A DNA stretch of 64,000 bases from Streptomyces sp. CB02414 (GTDB taxonomy: Bacteria; Actinomycetota; Actinomycetes; Streptomycetales; Streptomycetaceae), in contig NZ_LIPF01000001.1 in NCBI RefSeq assembly GCF_001905385.1, positions 362,765 to 426,764 on the forward strand. The letters run 5' to 3'. The notes under the pieces were generated by a model. That model was not told the origin of the DNA. It worked only from the letters and a program-made list of their open reading frames with translations, and did no database searches. Position numbers and translations under genes: made by a program. Below, piece by piece: positions 26,019 to 34,433 of this stretch. The first letter of the stretch is position 1, and each line of letters opens with the position of its first letter.

Positions 26019-27260
26019 GTGGAGACGACGGATGCGAGGCGGCCCGCGGTGTGGCTGCTCACGGCCTGGGGCGCCACGCGGCTGGTCCTGCTGCTGTTCG
26101 TGCTGAAGGTGTGGGTCTTCCCGGGGCCGGACGTCACCAGTGACGTGTCCGTCATCTACTGGAACTGGTACGAGATCCTGCGTACCGGAACGTTTCCTCT
26201 GGACGACGTCACCTGGCAGTACCCGCCGGTCGCGGCCCTCGCGATCCTCTCCCCCGCGCTGCTGCCCTTCCTGGAGTACGCGACGGCCTTCTTCGTCCTG
26301 GCCTGCCTCGCCGACCTGGCCGTGCTCGCCCTGCTGTGGCACGCGGGCCGTGGGTCCGGGCGTTCGCCGCGCGGGGCGTGGGTGTGGGTGGTGGGCGTAC
26401 CACTGCTCGGTCCGACGGTGTACGCCCGCTACGACGTGATGGTGACGGCCGTCGCGGTGGCGGCGCTGCTGGCCGCGGGCCGGCATCCGCGGGCTGCGGG
26501 TGTCCTGGTGGGGCTGGGGGCGATGCTGAAGGTGTGGCCGGCGCTGGTGCTGCTCGGGATGCGCGGGCGTGCGCGCTGGGCCGCCGCGGCGCTGAGCGCG
26601 GCCGGGCTGGCGGTGGTGTTCGCCGTGTCGATGCCGGGGGCGTTCGCGTTCGTCACGTTCCAGCGCGACCGGGGCACCGAGGTGGAGTCGCTGGGCGCGC
26701 TGGTCTTCCACGTGGCCCGGCAGTTCGGCTGGGACGGCGAGGTGCTGCTGAACTACGGCTCGGTCGAGTTCCTGGGGCCGTACGTGGGCACGGTGAGCAA
26801 GGTGGCGCTGGCGCTGACCGCCCTGGCGTTCGGCTGGCTGCTGCTGTGGCGGCTGGCGGCCTCCCGGTTCGCGGCGCACACGGCGGCGGACGCGGCGTTC
26901 GTGGCGGTGCTGATGTTCACGGTCACCAGCCGGGTGATAAGCCCGCAGTACATGGTGTGGCTGATCGGCCTGGCGGCGGTCTGCCTGTGCTTCCGGGCGA
27001 GCCGGATGCGCCTGCCGGTCGTCATGGTGCTGGTGGCGAGCCTGGTGACGGTGCTGGAGTTCCCGCTGTACTTCGCGGAGGTCGTGGCGAGCGATCCGCT
27101 CGGCGTCACGCTGCTGTTCGTCCGCAACGGCCTGCTGGTGGCCGCCGCGCTCCTCGCGGCCCGCGTCCTGTGGCGCGACACGGTCTCGCGCGGGCGGGCC
27201 AAGAAGCGGGGCCGGCTCAGCCCAGCTCCGTCCGCAGATACTCCCGCCACCGCGCCGTGA
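26019..27260 (+). CDS. GT87-family polyprenyl-phosphate mannosyltransferase
   Basis: Polytopic membrane protein (413 aa, roughly ten TM helices). The Asp-containing first loop, PGPDVTSDVSVIYWNWYEIL, is typical of GT-C/GT87 enzymes such as PimE and Rv2181. It likely transfers mannose from a lipid donor to PIM/lipoglycan acceptors on the outer face. The GTG at 26019 is chosen because it leads directly into the first TM segment; the frame extends upstream without features. Its 3' end overlaps the convergent lipoprotein gene by 44 bases. Confidence 0.78.
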   Translation: METTDARRPAVWLLTAWGATRLVLLLFVLKVWVFPGPDVTSDVSVIYWNWYEILRTGTFPLDDVTWQYPPVAALAILSPALLPFLEYATAFFVLACLADLAVLALLWHAGRGSGRSPRGAWVWVVGVPLLGPTVYARYDVMVTAVAVAALLAAGRHPRAAGVLVGLGAMLKVWPALVLLGMRGRARWAAAALSAAGLAVVFAVSMPGAFAFVTFQRDRGTEVESLGALVFHVARQFGWDGEVLLNYGSVEFLGPYVGTVSKVALALTALAFGWLLLWRLAASRFAAHTAADAAFVAVLMFTVTSRVISPQYMVWLIGLAAVCLCFRASRMRLPVVMVLVASLVTVLEFPLYFAEVVASDPLGVTLLFVRNGLLVAAALLAARVLWRDTVSRGRAKKRGRLSPAPSADTPATAP

Positions 27261-28410
27261 ACTCCTCGGGCGCCGTGCCGAGCACCTCGCGCATCGCGTC
27301 CTCCACGGCGCCCGCCCGCCGGTCGTGCGCGCCGACGGCGCGGTAGAAGGCGTCCAGCCGGTCCTCGCCCCACTGGTCGGCGATCATCAGGCAGGCCAGC
27401 CAGCCGCTCTCGTAGGCGCGGGCCAGTCGGTCGGCGTCGGCGGTGAAGCCGAAGTCATCGTCGGCCGGCAGGTCCGCGGGCATCCGTCCCTCGGACACCG
27501 CGCGGGCCAGTTCGGGGGCGGCCTGGGCGGGGGTGCGGCCGCTGTCGCGGTAGCCGGCCCAGTCGGCGTAGCCCTCGGAGAGCCACAGCGGGGTGGCGGC
27601 GGTGGTGTCGGCGCGGGTGGCGACGTGGGTGGTCTCGTGGGTGAGGACGACCTGTTTGCCGAGGGTGCCGAGGAGCCCGTACGCGTCGGGGTTGACGATG
27701 ATCCGGTCGGCGGGGGCGCGCTCCCGGCCGCCGGTCTCGCCGGTGGTGACCGCGGCGATGCCCCGGTAGGAGGAGGCCGGTGAGCCGAGCAGGCCGGCCA
27801 TCGCCTCCAGCGACTCGGGGACGAGTACGACGACCCGCCGGGCCCAGTCGCCGTCCCAGGCGTCCGACACGGCCGGCACCGCCCGGTCGGCCAGGTCCGC
27901 GAAGCCACGCAGCGCCTCGGTGGACTGGCCCACGCCGAGCACGAGGCTGTGGGTGCCCCGCACGACCCGGACCGCCCCCTGGTCCCACGGCTGCTGGCCG
28001 GACTTCTCCGCGGGCCGGTCGGACTCGACGGACCACCGGCCGTCCGCGCCGTCCCGGTCCAGCCGCACCGTGCGCCGGGTGGTGACGGGGCCCCGGTCGT
28101 AGCCGTCGAGCTGGTAGTTCAGCTCGACGTCCGCGGTGGCCGTGTCGCCGGTGCGGTCCACGTCGGTGACGCGGTACGACCACGCGGTCAGCGGTACCGC
28201 GGCGAGGTTGTCGAAGGAGTCCGTGTCGCCGGTACGGGCGTACGCGGACCGGTCGTGGCCGAGGACGGCGGCGGCCCGCCGGTCCAGCACCCGCTGCACC
28301 TCGGTGCGGACCGGGTCGGCGGTGGTCCGGCCGCCGCAGGCCACGAGGGACACGAGCAGGAGGCACAGCGCCACCACCGAGGAACCCGACACCCGCCTAC
28401 GACCAGCCAC
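27217..28410 (-). CDS. Secreted lipoprotein with gluzincin HEXXH motif
   Basis: A 397-aa lipoprotein. The signal peptide VVALCLLLVSLVACGG has the lipobox cysteine at about residue 26. An NTF2-like domain occupies roughly 30-150. A metalloprotease-like domain has HETTH and, downstream, WLSEGYADWAGY, which supplies the third Glu ligand (peptidase MA fold). It probably hydrolyses peptides at the outer membrane face; target unknown. GTG 28410 is used, with GTG 28392 an alternative. The 3' end overlaps the GT87 gene by 44 bases. Confidence 0.75.
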   Translation of the reverse strand: MAGRRRVSGSSVVALCLLLVSLVACGGRTTADPVRTEVQRVLDRRAAAVLGHDRSAYARTGDTDSFDNLAAVPLTAWSYRVTDVDRTGDTATADVELNYQLDGYDRGPVTTRRTVRLDRDGADGRWSVESDRPAEKSGQQPWDQGAVRVVRGTHSLVLGVGQSTEALRGFADLADRAVPAVSDAWDGDWARRVVVLVPESLEAMAGLLGSPASSYRGIAAVTTGETGGRERAPADRIIVNPDAYGLLGTLGKQVVLTHETTHVATRADTTAATPLWLSEGYADWAGYRDSGRTPAQAAPELARAVSEGRMPADLPADDDFGFTADADRLARAYESGWLACLMIADQWGEDRLDAFYRAVGAHDRRAGAVEDAMREVLGTAPEEFTARWREYLRTELG

Positions 28411-28683
28411 CTTCCCGATCGTACGGGCGCCGGGCCGCGGGGGACGGTGGACGGGAGAACCCGAAGGAGAACCAGGGAGAACCGGAAGAGCCGCAGGCAC
28501 ACGCCCCGACACCTCCGTCAGCGGCCCGCTCGCCGGTGCGCCAAGACCGACAGCCCGCCCGCCGGACCGCGCGACACCACCGACAGGGCATGCCCGCCAC
28601 TCGCACCCGCGCCCCGCCGGCACCATCCGGCAGCCGACGAACCGCCCCCGGCGACCGGGGTCGCCCGTGCCCGGCCGGATCGG

Positions 28684-29697
28684 TCAGACCCGCGTCACCG
28701 ACGACACCGGCATCATGCCCACCGGGTCGTAGCGGACGGGGGCGCCGGGGTAGGGCGCGTGGATGACCTGGCCGTTGCCGACGTACATGCCGATGTGGCT
28801 GGCGTCGTCCCGGTAGGCGACGAGGTCGCCGGGGCGGGCCTCGGACAGGGAGACGCGCTGTCCGGCCCCCGACTGGGCCTGCGAGGTGCGCGGCAGGCCG
28901 ACGCCCGCCTGGGCGTACGACCACTGGGTCAGGCCGGAGCAGTCGAAGCCGCCGGGACCGTTGGCGCCCCAGACGTACGGCTTGCCGAGGGCGGAGCGGG
29001 CGGCGGCGAGGGCGGCTGCCGCGCGGCCGGAGGCGGGGGCGGCGCCGCCGAGGACGGCCAGGTCGGTGCGGCCGGAGCGGGAGCCGCGGTCGTGGGCGGC
29101 GCGCTCCTCGTCGGGGAGGGAGTTGAGCAGCTCGCGGGCCTCGGCGAGCTTCTTCTCCACCGTCTTCTTGTGGGCGGCCACGGCCTTGCGGCCCTTCTCC
29201 AGCTCGGCGAGCTTGCCGGCGGCCTCGGCGCGGTCCTGGGCGAGGTCGCGCATGGCCTGCTGGAGCTCCTTCAGCCGGCCCGCCTGGTGCGTGGTGACCC
29301 GGTCGAGCGCGGAGGCCTTGTCCAGGTAGTCGTCCGGGTCCGCGGAGAGCAGCAGCGCCAGTGACGGGTCGATGCCGCCGGAGCGGTACTGGGCGCCGGC
29401 CAGCGAACCCAGCGCGTCCCGCATGGTGTTGATCCGCCCCTGCTTGCGGGCGATGGCGTCCTGCGCCGTGCTCACCTGCTCGCGCAGCGCGTCGGTGCGC
29501 GCGTCGGCCTTGTTGTAGGCCTCGGTCGCCCGCTCCGCCTCCGTGTGGAGCCGGTCCACCTCCGCCCGCCGGTCGTCCTGCGGGGCGGCCGTGGCCGGTA
29601 CGGCGCCCAGGAGCGCGGCGGCGACGGAGAACAGGCCGACGGCGGCGGTGGCGCCACGGTCGAACCCGGATGGTGCAAGGCGGCGATGGGACCCCAC
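28684..29697 (-). CDS. Secreted NlpC/P60 peptidoglycan endopeptidase (paralogue 1)
   Basis: A 337-aa cell-wall hydrolase. It has a signal peptide (cleavage near VPATAAPQ), a long coiled coil (about 45-200) with the QYRSGGIDPSL block, and a C-terminal NlpC/P60 domain with catalytic Cys in FDCSGLTQWSY and His in DASHIGMYVG. It should cut D-Glu-mDAP bonds of stem peptides. The GTG at 29697 (MGSHRR) is chosen because the paralogue starts MASHRR and AAGGAG lies upstream; GTG 29709 would sit inside the RBS. Confidence 0.88.
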   Translation of the reverse strand: MGSHRRLAPSGFDRGATAAVGLFSVAAALLGAVPATAAPQDDRRAEVDRLHTEAERATEAYNKADARTDALREQVSTAQDAIARKQGRINTMRDALGSLAGAQYRSGGIDPSLALLLSADPDDYLDKASALDRVTTHQAGRLKELQQAMRDLAQDRAEAAGKLAELEKGRKAVAAHKKTVEKKLAEARELLNSLPDEERAAHDRGSRSGRTDLAVLGGAAPASGRAAAALAAARSALGKPYVWGANGPGGFDCSGLTQWSYAQAGVGLPRTSQAQSGAGQRVSLSEARPGDLVAYRDDASHIGMYVGNGQVIHAPYPGAPVRYDPVGMMPVSSVTRV

Positions 29698-29796
29698 GGG
29701 AAGCCGCACTCCTTCCGCTGGCGGACAGGGAAACGCGGCAGACAGTAACCCCGTGGCGGGGCGCCGACCAACGACCGTGAAGGGGCGCGCGACGCC

Positions 29797-29837
29797 GAAC
29801 CCCGCCGCTGACGCAGGTCACCGGCGGGGCGGGGTTC
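29797..29837 (-). terminator. Hairpin between the two NlpC/P60 genes
   Basis: GAACCCCGCC (29797-29806) pairs with GGCGGGGTTC (29828-29837). It lies downstream of the second NlpC/P60 gene (stop at 29910, minus strand) and upstream of the first. The two paralogues are thus probably separate transcription units. Confidence 0.65.
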
Positions 29838-29909
29838 AGAACGCGGTCCCGTGATTCGCCCGAACGGGCGGCACGGCGAGGGTCTCTGGGGGAAGGTGCG
29901 GGGCCTCGG

Positions 29910-30950
29910 TCAGACCCGCACGCCGAACATGAACGGGCCGCCGATGGTGCCCATCGACTCGTAGCGGACGTTCGTGCCGGTGCGCGGCGCGTGCAGGACC
30001 TGGCCGTTGCCGGCGTAGAGGCCGACGTGGTGCAGGTCGCTGAAGAAGAAGACCAGGTCGCCGACCTGGAGGTCGCTCATCGAGGAGATGCGGGTGCCCG
30101 CGCCGGTCTGCGCCTGGGAGGTGCGCGGGATGCCGACGCCCGCCTGGGCGTAGGCCCACGACGTCAGGCCCGAGCAGTCGAAGGACGAGGGACCGGTGGC
30201 GCCGTAGACGTAAGGCGTGCCGATCTTGCTCTGGGCGGCGGCGAAGGCGGCGGCGGCCCGGCCGGAGGCGGGGGTGGAAGTGCCCGAGAGGACCTGGCGC
30301 TCGCTGCTGCGGGTGGCGCGCTGTTCCTCGGCCTGGAGGGCGGCCTTCTCCTGGGCGGTGAGTGAGTTGAGCAGCTTCTGCGCGGAGGAGAGCTTGCCCT
30401 GGACTTCCTTCTTCTTCTTGCCCAGTTCGGTGCGGGTGGCGGAGAGGTCCTTGAGCTTCTCGGACGCCTCGGCGCGCTGCTGGGCGAGGTCGCGCTGCTT
30501 CTCCTGGACCTTCTTCAGCGTCTCGACCTGCTGACCGCTGAGCTGGTCGAGGGTGGAGGCCTTGTCCAGGTAGTTGTCCGGGTCGGCGGACAGGAACAGC
30601 TGGAGGGAGGGGTCTATCCCGCCGGAGCGGTACTGGGAGCTGGCCATCGAACCGAGGCCGTCGCGCAGCTCGTTGAGCTCCTCCTGGCCGCGGGCGACGT
30701 TGTCCTGGATGGTGGAGATCTCCTTCTGGAGCTTCTCCTGCTTCTCCTTGGCCCCGTTGTACTTCTCGGTGGCCTGCTCCGCCTCCTGGTAGAGCTTGTC
30801 GACCTTGGCCTTGACCTCGTCCTTGCTCGGCTTCTCGCTCGGGGCGGCGTTGGCGGCCTGGGAGCTGAGAGCGACAGCGGCGGCGGCAGCGGTGGTGAGC
30901 ACGGTCACGCGCGTGCGGCTCGGCTGCTTGGGACGACGGTGGGACGCCAC
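29910..30950 (-). CDS. Secreted NlpC/P60 peptidoglycan endopeptidase (paralogue 2)
   Basis: A 346-aa paralogue of the neighbouring hydrolase with the same order: signal peptide (SSQAANAAPSE), long coiled coil with QYRSGGIDPSLQLFLSADPDNYLDKAS, and NlpC/P60 domain with Cys in FDCSGLTSWAY and His in LHHVGLYAGNG. Coiled-coil NlpC/P60 enzymes of the RipA type are usually held inactive until bound by FtsEX-like partners. GTG 30950 has AAGGAG nine bases upstream; the longer frame would start within the leader. Confidence 0.9.
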   Translation of the reverse strand: MASHRRPKQPSRTRVTVLTTAAAAAVALSSQAANAAPSEKPSKDEVKAKVDKLYQEAEQATEKYNGAKEKQEKLQKEISTIQDNVARGQEELNELRDGLGSMASSQYRSGGIDPSLQLFLSADPDNYLDKASTLDQLSGQQVETLKKVQEKQRDLAQQRAEASEKLKDLSATRTELGKKKKEVQGKLSSAQKLLNSLTAQEKAALQAEEQRATRSSERQVLSGTSTPASGRAAAAFAAAQSKIGTPYVYGATGPSSFDCSGLTSWAYAQAGVGIPRTSQAQTGAGTRISSMSDLQVGDLVFFFSDLHHVGLYAGNGQVLHAPRTGTNVRYESMGTIGGPFMFGVRV

Positions 30951-31181
30951 GGAGACGAGCTCCTTCTTGAGAGGGATCACCCGTGCGAGGGTTCGATGGG
31001 TGACCCTAGTGACCCACTCGTGATCAGTTCAAATCCTCCACCCGAAAAACCCTGTTACTCACCGCATTCTTTGCCACAACTCACCTGGCGTGACTCCATG
31101 TTGACGCTACGTTGCGTGACGGTTCCGTCAATACGGGCATACAACTCCGACGTTACGGTTGGCACGAAAGTGGCGCAGGGG

Positions 31182-32525
31182 CTAGGAAAGCCGCTTCAGG
31201 AGCACCACGGACGCCACCGGGCGTGCGCCGGCGCGCGCGACCCCGTCGGCCACCTCGCGGTCGGTGGAGACGACGATGACCGGACGGCCCGGCGGTTCGG
31301 CCCGCACCAGCTGGCGGATCAGCTCGTCGGCGGTGACGCCGGGCTTGGAGAACAGCACCCGGACACCGCGCGGCGGCGCGAGCAGCACCGGCGCCGCCAG
31401 TTCGGCCCCGTCGAAGACGCAGGTGGTCTCCGCGCCGGTCTGGGCGGCGAGTTGGGAGAGCTGGCCGAGCAGGCGCAGCCGCTGCTTCTCCAGCGGCATC
31501 TGGGGATAGCCGGTCTTGGTGACGTTGTAGCCGTCGACGACGAGGTGTGCCTGCGGCAGCGCGAGCAACTGGTCGAGGATGGCGGGGTCGTGCTCGGACA
31601 GGGCGCGGTTGGCGATGTCCTTGGGCGTCATCCGGCCGGGCTCGACGGCGTCCACCGTCTCGGCGGGCCGCACGGACACCGGCGGCAGGGCCAGCTCGCG
31701 GCGCAGCCCCTGGGTGGCGTCGAGCAGGGTGTCCAGCAGCAGCCGCACCCGCATGTCCTCGACGCTGCGTCCCTCGCGGGCCGCCTTGCGGGTGGCCTCC
31801 AGCGCGGCCTCGGCCTCGCCGAGCCGGGCCTTGAGCCGACGGGTCTCGCTCTCGGCGGCGGACACCTGGGCGTGCCCCTCGGCGCGGACGGCGTCGATCT
31901 CGGCCTGGACCTTGCGCAGCGCCGCCTCGCCGCGCTTGACGTCACTGAGGGCGGAGCGCAGCTTGCGGTGGAGCGACTCGGTCTCCCGCCTGGCCGCGTC
32001 CAGCTCGGCGCGCAGCCGCTCGGTGTCGGCCCTGGTGTGTTCGCGGGCCCGGGCCAGCTCCTCGTGCAGCCGCTCCAGCTCCGCGCGGCTCTCCTCGTCG
32101 GCGCGCTCGGCGTCCGCGCGCTGCGCCTCCTCGCCGGCGGCGGTCACCAGCTTCACCCAGCCGTGCGGCCGCAGCACGTAGGCCGCCGCCGCCACGTCGA
32201 GCGGGTCGGCGGCCGGGGGCGGGGAGCCCGCCTCCAGGGCACCGGCCAGCTCCGGCTGGGCCTCGCGGAACTTCTCGCCGATACGCTGGCGGAACAGGGC
32301 GTCGGTCTCGACGGCGGCGGCCATGGCGTTGCCGGCGAACTTGGTCCTGCGGTTGGGGGCGAACCGGGCGTACTGTCTCAGCTGGGCGGGCAGTTCGCCG
32401 AGGGTGAGCCCGCCGAAGCCGTCGGAGACGATCTGCACGACCCTGCGGCGCACGCCGTCGGGCAGCGGGCGGTCGAGCACCTCGGCGGTGCCGTCGCCCG
32501 GCCCCCCGCCCTGTGTCTCCGCCAT
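31182..32525 (-). CDS. NYN-domain (PIN-like) putative ribonuclease with coiled coil
   Basis: A 447-aa cytoplasmic protein. An N-terminal helical domain (about 1-120) and a long charged coiled coil (about 130-260) lead to a C-terminal YacP-type NYN domain. The conserved acidic residues of that domain are in HLVVDGYNVTKTG, CVFDGAEL and VIVVSTDREVADGVARAG. Such domains cut RNA, and YacP/Rae1 acts at ribosomes in Bacillus. It is in the same orientation as the zinc-ribbon gene upstream, 65 bases apart. Confidence 0.82.
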   Translation of the reverse strand: MAETQGGGPGDGTAEVLDRPLPDGVRRRVVQIVSDGFGGLTLGELPAQLRQYARFAPNRRTKFAGNAMAAAVETDALFRQRIGEKFREAQPELAGALEAGSPPPAADPLDVAAAAYVLRPHGWVKLVTAAGEEAQRADAERADEESRAELERLHEELARAREHTRADTERLRAELDAARRETESLHRKLRSALSDVKRGEAALRKVQAEIDAVRAEGHAQVSAAESETRRLKARLGEAEAALEATRKAAREGRSVEDMRVRLLLDTLLDATQGLRRELALPPVSVRPAETVDAVEPGRMTPKDIANRALSEHDPAILDQLLALPQAHLVVDGYNVTKTGYPQMPLEKQRLRLLGQLSQLAAQTGAETTCVFDGAELAAPVLLAPPRGVRVLFSKPGVTADELIRQLVRAEPPGRPVIVVSTDREVADGVARAGARPVASVVLLKRLS

Positions 32526-32590
32526 CCGTCACCCCAATGCCTGTGCGTGATCCCGTGCGGGATCACCTCATGCGGGGGCCGCTCCCGTGA

Positions 32591-32830
32591 TCAGGAGTCG
32601 GCACCCGGCCTGTCCACGAGTTCCACCTGGTCCACGGCGTTGCACCAGCGGCACCGCACCGACTCGATGGTCTCACTGAGCACCTCGCGCTCCTCGACCT
32701 TCGGCTCACCGGCCAGATCGAGGTGCACGTACTCGACGACCTTGGAGGCCCGGGTGACGTCGAAGCGGGTGAGGTTGCCGCACAGGGTGCAGCGCCACCG
32801 CGTCGTCTCGGTCGGCAGGGGAACCGTCAT
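32591..32830 (-). CDS. Small zinc-ribbon protein
   Basis: A 79-aa protein with two CXXC knuckles, CTLCGN (about residues 14-19) and CRWCNA (about 60-65), separated by a strand-rich segment. The pattern predicts one structural zinc site. Function unknown. It is just upstream of the NYN-domain gene on the same strand, and co-expression would fit a role in RNA metabolism (inference only). Confidence 0.65.
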   Translation of the reverse strand: MTVPLPTETTRWRCTLCGNLTRFDVTRASKVVEYVHLDLAGEPKVEEREVLSETIESVRCRWCNAVDQVELVDRPGADS

Positions 32831-32989
32831 CGTGGCTGTTCGCTCTCTTCCAGTGTCGGTGACGCGCCGGGCTCCGCCCCGGTGCGTGTGGCTCGTAACC
32901 CTACGGCCTGGCGGGTACCCGACGCCCGCGTGTCCACGGCGGCGAGGCGACCTGGGTGGTTGCGTCCCGTTACGTCATGCTCTGTAGCC

Positions 32990-33760
32990 ATGATCCACAA
33001 CTGGCGCACGGCGGTCCGCAGAACGGTCTCGGCGGTCAGGGCGCCCGGCACGGCCCGCACCGCCCGGGGCCGGGCCGCGCCCGTGACGTACGCGCTGATC
33101 ACGATGTGCTGTCTGTTGTTCCTGGTCAGCCCGGCGGCGGGACTGAACCCGGGGTACGGCACCGGCGAGGAGCTGCTCGCCGCGCAGCGCGCCCACTTCC
33201 GGCGCTGGGGAGTGATCCCCGCAGAACTGTTCGAGGACTCCCCCGGCTCCGCGCTCACGCCCGCCACGGCGCTGTTCGTCCACGGCAGCTGGGTGCACCT
33301 GCTGGGGAACATGCTCTTCCTGTACGTCTTCGGCGCGCTGACCGAGGAACGGATGGGCCGGCTCCAGTTCGCCCTGTTCTACCTCGGCTGCGGCTGCCTG
33401 GCGCTGCTCGGCTACGCGGGCGCCAACGCCCACTCCCAGCAGTCGCTGGTCGGCGCCTCCGGGGCGATCTCCGCGGTCCTCGGCGCGTTCCTCTTCCTGT
33501 TTCCCCGGGCCCGGGTGACCAGTCTGCTGCCCTTCCTCTTCTTCCTGCCGCTGCGCTTCCCCGCCTGGATCGTGCTGCCGTTCTGGGTGTGGCTGCAGTG
33601 GACGGCGGCGGGCCGGGCCGGCGACGGGCCGGGGGTGGCGTACCTCGCGCACCTGGTGGGCTTCGGGCTGGGCTTCGTCTTCGCGTGGGTGCGGTTCGGG
33701 CGTACGACTACAGTTGGGAGCGTTCCAGTGGCGGCGCCCGAGGGAGAGAACCAGCCGTGA
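32990..33760 (+). CDS. Rhomboid-family intramembrane serine protease
   Basis: Six-TM rhomboid (256 aa). The catalytic Ser is in LVGASGAISAVLGAF. The second-TM HGSWVHLLGNMLFLYVFG block carries the His/Asn of the oxyanion site, and the catalytic His is in AYLAHLVGFGLGF. A cytoplasmic basic N-terminus of about 30 residues precedes the first helix. ATG 32990 starts the coding-like sequence. It overlaps the following small gene by four bases (GTGA). Substrates unknown. Confidence 0.88.
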   Translation: MIHNWRTAVRRTVSAVRAPGTARTARGRAAPVTYALITMCCLLFLVSPAAGLNPGYGTGEELLAAQRAHFRRWGVIPAELFEDSPGSALTPATALFVHGSWVHLLGNMLFLYVFGALTEERMGRLQFALFYLGCGCLALLGYAGANAHSQQSLVGASGAISAVLGAFLFLFPRARVTSLLPFLFFLPLRFPAWIVLPFWVWLQWTAAGRAGDGPGVAYLAHLVGFGLGFVFAWVRFGRTTTVGSVPVAAPEGENQP

Positions 33761-34038
33761 TCAGCGCGATCGTCCTCATCAAGACCAGCGTGGACCGCAT
33801 CCCCGAGATCGCGGAGCAGATCGCCGCGCTGGAGAGTGTCAGCGAGGTCTTCTCCGTCACCGGCACCTACGACCTGATCGCGATGGTGCGGGTGAATCAG
33901 CACGAGGACCTGGCCGAGGTCATCCCCGGCCGGATCAGCAAGATCCCCGGCGTGGAGGGCACGGACACGCACGTGGCGTTCCGGACCTACTCGCAGCACG
34001 ACCTGGAGGCGGCGTTCGCCATCGGGCTGGACAACTGA
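33757..34038 (+). CDS. Stand-alone Lrp/AsnC ligand-binding (RAM) domain protein
   Basis: A 93-aa protein made only of the RAM effector domain (MISAIVLIKTSVDRIPEIAEQIA, VFSVTGTYDLIAMVRV, TDTHVAFRTYS), with no helix-turn-helix. Such proteins bind amino acids or modulate full-length Lrp regulators. GTG start overlapping the rhomboid stop, so they are coupled. A hairpin-like site follows and also forms part of the regulator motif at 34055-34082. Confidence 0.85.
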   Translation: MISAIVLIKTSVDRIPEIAEQIAALESVSEVFSVTGTYDLIAMVRVNQHEDLAEVIPGRISKIPGVEGTDTHVAFRTYSQHDLEAAFAIGLDN

Positions 34039-34054
34039 GGTGCCGGGTCCCGGA

Positions 34055-34082
34055 TGAAGGGTTCTTCATCCCGGGCTCATCG
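34055..34082 (+). promoter_or_regulatory. Predicted response-regulator box A, upstream of the TCS genes
   Basis: TGAAG, CTTCAT and GCTCATCG occur in fixed spacing over 28 bases. The same layout recurs at 36527-36554 before the permease gene, with 20 of 28 bases identical. CTTCAT and GCTCAT start 11 bases apart, one helical turn, as in direct-repeat sites of OmpR-family regulators. It lies 34 bases before the small secreted protein that heads the gene set. Confidence 0.65.
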
Positions 34083-34115
34083 TGAGTGCCCGCTAGGGGG
34101 CGCAGTATCGAAGGC

Positions 34116-34433
34116 ATGGTCTTCTCACGCCGGATGGCGGCCCTCGCGGCCGTCGTCCTGATCCCGCTCGGCATCGCCGCGACGAGCTTCGCGCTCACCG
34201 ACAGTCCGCAGGAACCGAAGGTTCCGACCAAGGTGGAGCTGGAGAGCGGCTCCCCCACCCCGACGCCCACCTCCTCCTCGCCCGAGCCGACGCCCAGTGA
34301 CCAGGTGGTGACCCGGCCGCCGGTGACCGACAGCCCCGCGGATGACGACGATGACGACGACCGAGGCCAGGGAACCGGGGACGACTCGGGCGCCGACGGA
34401 TCAGCCGACGACGGACCCGGCGACGACGGCTGA
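34116..34433 (+). CDS. Small secreted acidic protein of the two-component locus
   Basis: A 105-aa protein. The N-terminal signal or anchor helix covers about residues 6-26 (RRMAALAAVVLIPLGIAATS). A Pro/Thr/Ser-rich linker follows, then a tail dominated by Asp and Gly. No family recognised; it may act as an accessory sensor component or metal-binding tail. ATG 34116 follows GAAGG. Its 3' 92 bases overlap the start of the histidine kinase gene in another frame. Confidence 0.6.
   Translation: MVFSRRMAALAAVVLIPLGIAATSFALTDSPQEPKVPTKVELESGSPTPTPTSSSPEPTPSDQVVTRPPVTDSPADDDDDDDRGQGTGDDSGADGSADDGPGDDG

Noticed and set aside
31020..31045. AGTTCAAATCCTCC resembling a tRNA T-loop
   Set aside because: No acceptor, D-loop or anticodon arms can be drawn around it. 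It is chance similarity.
30951..31181. Possible c-di-AMP (ydaO) riboswitch upstream of the NlpC/P60 gene
   Set aside because: Such switches precede wall hydrolase genes in Streptomyces, so the leader was read on the minus strand, but the conserved ydaO segments were not found.
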